DNA of 64,000 nucleotides from assembly GCA_012927585.1 (NCBI GenBank), contig JABBOY010000016.1:1-64000 (forward strand), written 5' to 3'. The stretch's first letter is position 1; every line of letters starts with the position of its first letter. This DNA is from Glaciimonas sp. (lineage in GTDB: Bacteria > Pseudomonadota > Gammaproteobacteria > Burkholderiales > Burkholderiaceae_D). Under the pieces are notes generated by a model, which saw nothing but the letters and a program-made list of their open reading frames with translations, was not told where the DNA came from and did no database searches. Shown here one piece after another: positions 60,774 through 64,000 of this stretch. The translations under genes and the position numbers were made by a program.

Positions 60774-61202
60774 GTGTTCCAAGGTGCGTCAGCATTAAAT
60801 CTCGATGTGAAAGGCCGGATGTCGATCCCGGCCAGGCATCGCGACGCGCTGTCGATCCAGTGCGAAGGCAGGGTCACGCTGACCAAGCACCCGCACGGTT
60901 GTCTTTTATTGTTTCCGCGCCCGGTATGGGAAAGCCATCGTGAACAGATTGCCGCCTGGCCGATGTCGGCGCGCGCCTGGCAACGCATCTTTCTGGGCAA
61001 TGCATCCGATGTGGAAATGGATACTGCCGGCCGGATTCTGGTAGCGCCCGAGTTGCGTAATGCCGTTGGTCTGACCCGCGACGTCATGTTGCTAGGCATG
61101 GGCAGTCATTTTGAGTTGTGGGATGCGGTCAAGCTTGCCGAAAGCGAGTCGCAGGCGATCGCAGCAGGCATGCCTGACGTATTAAGTAATTTTTCGTTTT
61201 AG
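60774..61202 (+). CDS. mraZ: Transcriptional regulator MraZ
   Basis: MraZ is an AbrB-fold regulator that heads and represses the division and wall (dcw) cluster. GTG 60774 gives 142 aa starting with [20 protein letters not shown], the canonical opening; the ORF-track start is three codons earlier. The second SpoVT-like half repeats the pattern in [19 protein letters not shown]. The DxKGR and DxxGR motifs that touch DNA are both kept. Confidence 0.96.
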   Translation: MFQGASALNLDVKGRMSIPARHRDALSIQCEGRVTLTKHPHGCLLLFPRPVWESHREQIAAWPMSARAWQRIFLGNASDVEMDTAGRILVAPELRNAVGLTRDVMLLGMGSHFELWDAVKLAESESQAIAAGMPDVLSNFSF

Positions 61203-61211
61203 GAACCTGTG

Positions 61212-62186
61212 ATGACGATACAAACGGTGCCGGAATATTTGCACCGCACGGTGCTGCTGGATGAGGCGGTCGATGCGCTGGCGCTGGAAGGTGCGCGCAC
61301 GAATGGGGTCTACGTCGACGGTACTTTTGGGCGCGGCGGCCATAGCCGCAAAATTCTGCAGCGTCTGAGCCCGAATGGGCGCCTGATCGCCTTTGATAAG
61401 GACCCGCAGGCAAACGCCACGGCGCAAGAGTTTTCCGATCCGCGTTTTGAAATACTGCACGATAGTTTTGCGACTATGGGTGATGCCTTTGCAGCGCGCG
61501 GAATTGCGCAAGTGGATGGTGTTTTGCTGGATTTGGGTATTTCGTCGCCGCAAGTCGACGATGCTGCAAGGGGTTTCAGTTTTCGCTTGGACGGCCCGCT
61601 CGATATGCGCATGGATAGTACGCGCGGCCTTTCGGCTGCAGACTGGCTGGCGACTGAATCAGAACAAAAAATTGAAAAGGTGATACGCGAATATGGGGAA
61701 GAACGGTTTGCTTTTCAGATTGCAAAGGCGATTGTTGCTGGCCGGACAATCGAGCCAATTTCAACCACACGACAGCTTGCCGCGATCGTGGCAAGGGCAG
61801 TCAAAACTCGCGAGAAGGGTAAGGATCCGGCAACCCGCACCTTTCAGGCTATACGGATTTACATCAATCAGGAGCTTGAGGAACTTGAAGCTGGATTAAA
61901 TCAAGCCTTTCAATATCTGGCGCCAAACGCAAGGTTGGTAGTGATTAGCTTCCATTCGTTGGAAGACCGCATTGTCAAGCATTTCATGGCAGCTAAAGCG
62001 CATGTCAAGCAACCGGACCGCCGCTTGCCGATACGTGCGGTTGATTTGCCGCAACCGCAAATGTGCCTGGTATCAAAAATAAAGCCCACTGAGGCCGAGG
62101 TCTGCGGCAATCCACGCGCCCGTTCTGCCATTATGCGTGTCTGCATGCGCCTGCCTGATGCTTCCACATCCGAGAACCTGCCATGA
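61212..62186 (+). CDS. rsmH: 16S rRNA (cytosine-1402 N4) methyltransferase RsmH
   Basis: RsmH (MraW) methylates C1402 in the ribosomal P site. ATG 61212 gives 324 aa; a GTG directly before it is an alternative. The SAM site is [43 protein letters not shown] and [17 protein letters not shown], then [14 protein letters not shown], are all typical. It follows mraZ by 9 bases. Confidence 0.97.
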   Translation: MTIQTVPEYLHRTVLLDEAVDALALEGARTNGVYVDGTFGRGGHSRKILQRLSPNGRLIAFDKDPQANATAQEFSDPRFEILHDSFATMGDAFAARGIAQVDGVLLDLGISSPQVDDAARGFSFRLDGPLDMRMDSTRGLSAADWLATESEQKIEKVIREYGEERFAFQIAKAIVAGRTIEPISTTRQLAAIVARAVKTREKGKDPATRTFQAIRIYINQELEELEAGLNQAFQYLAPNARLVVISFHSLEDRIVKHFMAAKAHVKQPDRRLPIRAVDLPQPQMCLVSKIKPTEAEVCGNPRARSAIMRVCMRLPDASTSENLP

Positions 62187-62455
62187 GTGCGCGCACCAAC
62201 GGCATCATGGCAGCCCTTCTGGTCATATGCGCATTGTCGCTGGTGAATGCGCAATATCATGCGCGTCGCTTGTTTGTCGAGCTGGGTCGGGCGCAATCCC
62301 AGTCAAAATTGCTGGATGTGCAATGGGCCCAGTTGCAACTTGATCAATCCACTCTGGGCAAGCATGCGCGCATCGAACTGGTCGCAAAGCGTGATCTGAA
62401 AATGCTTGCATTGACCGCAGCCAGCACACAATACCTGACTGTGGAGGCCAAATGA
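62183..62455 (+). CDS. ftsL: Cell division protein FtsL
   Basis: The 90-aa bitopic protein has one membrane span ([18 protein letters not shown]) and a periplasmic coiled coil ([20 protein letters not shown]). FtsL works with FtsB and FtsQ to switch on FtsWI. It overlaps rsmH by 4 bases and ftsI by 4 bases (ATGA both times), so the three are translationally coupled. Confidence 0.94.
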   Translation: MSARTNGIMAALLVICALSLVNAQYHARRLFVELGRAQSQSKLLDVQWAQLQLDQSTLGKHARIELVAKRDLKMLALTAASTQYLTVEAK

Positions 62456-64000
62456 GCCGCCCTGCCAGTCGTATCGCAGCGGCTAGGGGCATGCCGTTTT
62501 TAACCAGCCCGCTGCTGAAAATGTCATTGCCGGCCTGGCGCTCGAAATTGGTCCTGTTCATCTTGTTTGCGTCTTTTCTGACATTGGCCGGCCGCGCGCT
62601 GTGGTTACAAGGCATGTCTACCGAATTTCTGCAAAAACAGGGTGCGTCGCGTTACGAACGCACCTTGGAGTTGCCGGCTACGCGCGGCAAAATTACGGAT
62701 CGCGACGGGTATGTGCTGGCTTCCAGCATCCCGGTCAAGGCAGTCTGGGCGATCCCTGATGATGTCTTGCAGGCGCCGGCGGAAAAGTTGCGCAGGTTGG
62801 CTGGGTTGCTTGATATGACTGAGTCTGACTTGCGTAAAAAACTGGATTCGGATCGCAGTTTTGTTTATCTGCAGCGCCAGGTCGAGTCGGAAATCACCGA
62901 CAAAATTCTTGCCTTGGGCATCGATGGGATTCAGACCCGCAAGGAATACAAGCGCTTTTATCCAGAAGGCGAGGTGATGGCGCATGTTGTCGGCTTTACC
63001 AATATTGATGATATCGGCCAGGACGGCATGGAACTCGCATCGCAGAAGTCGCTGGTCGGCAGAACAGGAAGCCGTCGCGTCATCAGGGATCGCTTGGGCC
63101 GCATTGTTGAAGATATCGGATCGATTCGCGAACCGCATGACGGTAAAGACCTGACGCTAGCCATCGACAGCAAAATCCAGTACATCGCCTATTCGCAATT
63201 GAAAGCGGCAGTCGAGCTGAACCAGGCGAAAGCCGGCGGCATAGTGGTACTGGATGTCAGTACCGGTGAAATTCTGGCGCTGGCCAATTTGCCGAGTTAC
63301 AACCCGAATGATCGCAATATATTGACCGGCGCGCAACTGCGCAACCGTGTTTTGACTGATACCTTCGAGCCTGGTTCTACCATGAAGCCGTTTACGGTAG
63401 CTTTGGCATTGGAAACCAAACGCGTTACTCCGGAGACAATGATCCAGACCGGGCCTGGAAAGCTGACCATCGGTACTGCAACGATCGGCGATGCGCACTC
63501 GCTCGGCGAGTTGAGTGTTGCGCAAATTATCGAAAAATCTTCCAATATCGGCACCGCTAAGATTGCGTTGCAAATGCCGCCGCAAGAAATGTGGGAAATG
63601 TTTACAAGCGTCGGCTTCGGTCAACAGCCGAAATTCAGCTTTCCAGGGCGCGCAGCCGGCCGCGTGCGGCCATTCAAGTCGTGGCGTCCCATCGAGCAGG
63701 CAACCATGAGTTACGGACACGGCATTTCAGTTTCGCTGATGCAACTAGCGCGTGCCTATATGATTTTTGCCCGCAACGGCGAGATAGTGCCGTTGTCCCT
63801 GGAAAAAATTACCGGGCAACCGAACAGCGGAATCCCGGGACAAAGGGTCATCTCTGAAAAAACTGCACTCCAGATGCGGGCAATGCTGGAGGCGGCCGCA
63901 GGGCCCAATGGCACTGCACCGAAAGCGCAGGTACCCGGTTATCGCGTAGCTGGAAAGACCGGAACCGCGTATAAAATCGTCGACGGAAAATATGTCAAAA
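62452..64000 (+). CDS. ftsI: Peptidoglycan D,D-transpeptidase FtsI (PBP3), 5' part
   Basis: The septal transpeptidase is cut by the window end after 516 codons; the ORF track omits it. ATG 62452 overlaps ftsL. One N-terminal span (KLVLFILFASFLTLAGRALW) is followed by the PBP dimerisation domain (LPATRGKITDRDGYVLAS). The catalytic motifs are STMK in FEPGSTMKPF, SSN in EKSSNIGTAK and KTGT in VAGKTGTAYK. An N-terminal stretch of about 35 residues lies before the span. Confidence 0.96.
   Translation, partial: MSRPASRIAAARGMPFLTSPLLKMSLPAWRSKLVLFILFASFLTLAGRALWLQGMSTEFLQKQGASRYERTLELPATRGKITDRDGYVLASSIPVKAVWAIPDDVLQAPAEKLRRLAGLLDMTESDLRKKLDSDRSFVYLQRQVESEITDKILALGIDGIQTRKEYKRFYPEGEVMAHVVGFTNIDDIGQDGMELASQKSLVGRTGSRRVIRDRLGRIVEDIGSIREPHDGKDLTLAIDSKIQYIAYSQLKAAVELNQAKAGGIVVLDVSTGEILALANLPSYNPNDRNILTGAQLRNRVLTDTFEPGSTMKPFTVALALETKRVTPETMIQTGPGKLTIGTATIGDAHSLGELSVAQIIEKSSNIGTAKIALQMPPQEMWEMFTSVGFGQQPKFSFPGRAAGRVRPFKSWRPIEQATMSYGHGISVSLMQLARAYMIFARNGEIVPLSLEKITGQPNSGIPGQRVISEKTALQMRAMLEAAAGPNGTAPKAQVPGYRVAGKTGTAYKIVDGKYVK

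Overview
The window looks like chromosomal DNA of a betaproteobacterium, most likely order Burkholderiales and close to Oxalobacteraceae. The call rests on recognisable gene blocks (ruvAB, thiC-thiS-thiG-thiE behind a THI box, miaB-phoH-ybeY-corC, opgGH, ubiX-grxD, prmC/prfA/hemA, rnpB, mraZ-rsmH-ftsL-ftsI) and on a Burkholderiales-type porin. No search was run; all family calls come from motifs read by eye.

Layout. 0-0.1 kb: 3' end of a 5S rRNA and its terminator. 0.5-6.3 kb: ruvA, ruvB, a FAH-type hydratase and valS (reverse). 6.4-8.4 kb: a coupled three-gene operon of receiver protein, CheC-like protein and diguanylate cyclase. 8.5-12.5 kb: thiamine biosynthesis under a TPP riboswitch. 12.7-15.5 kb: an SRPBCC protein, a related frameshifted gene and a GntP permease. 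15.9-20.0 kb: a large SNF2 ATPase. 20.05-31.24 kb: a genomic island bounded by Tn3-type inverted ends, with decayed transposase and small-gene remnants at its margins and an intact cargo of a GDPD-family protein, a porin, a DeoR regulator, an ABC importer (ATPase, binding protein, two permeases) and a calcineurin-like phosphodiesterase. Together the cargo reads as uptake and cleavage of a glycerophosphodiester or related compound. 31.4-38.2 kb: uvrD, corC, ybeY, phoH, miaB and a small secreted protein. 38.4-42.6 kb: osmoregulated periplasmic glucan genes opgH and opgG. 43-48.5 kb: DUF445 protein, ubiX, grxD, a periplasmic rhodanese, PPK2 and an SDR. 48.7-54.7 kb: tex and a second SNF2 ATPase with a SWIM zinc finger. 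55-59.8 kb: prmC, dsbB, prfA, hemA and an orphan OmpR-type regulator. 60.0-64.0 kb: rnpB, then the start of the division and cell wall cluster behind a MraZ-type operator; ftsI runs off the end.

The strongest unexplained signal is a dispersed intergenic element of about 80-90 bp, found ten times in the window on both strands. It has a GGGAGTAT-like head, a CCGCAT...ATGCGG hairpin and an AT-rich second hairpin with a compensatory base change. It sits in convergent, divergent and tandem gaps alike, so it is not a leader of any one gene class. Several other palindromic repeat families share the intergenic space. Also of note are a gene broken by a third copy of a 5-bp repeat (a possible slippage switch) and a GDPD-family protein lacking the usual acidic metal ligands.
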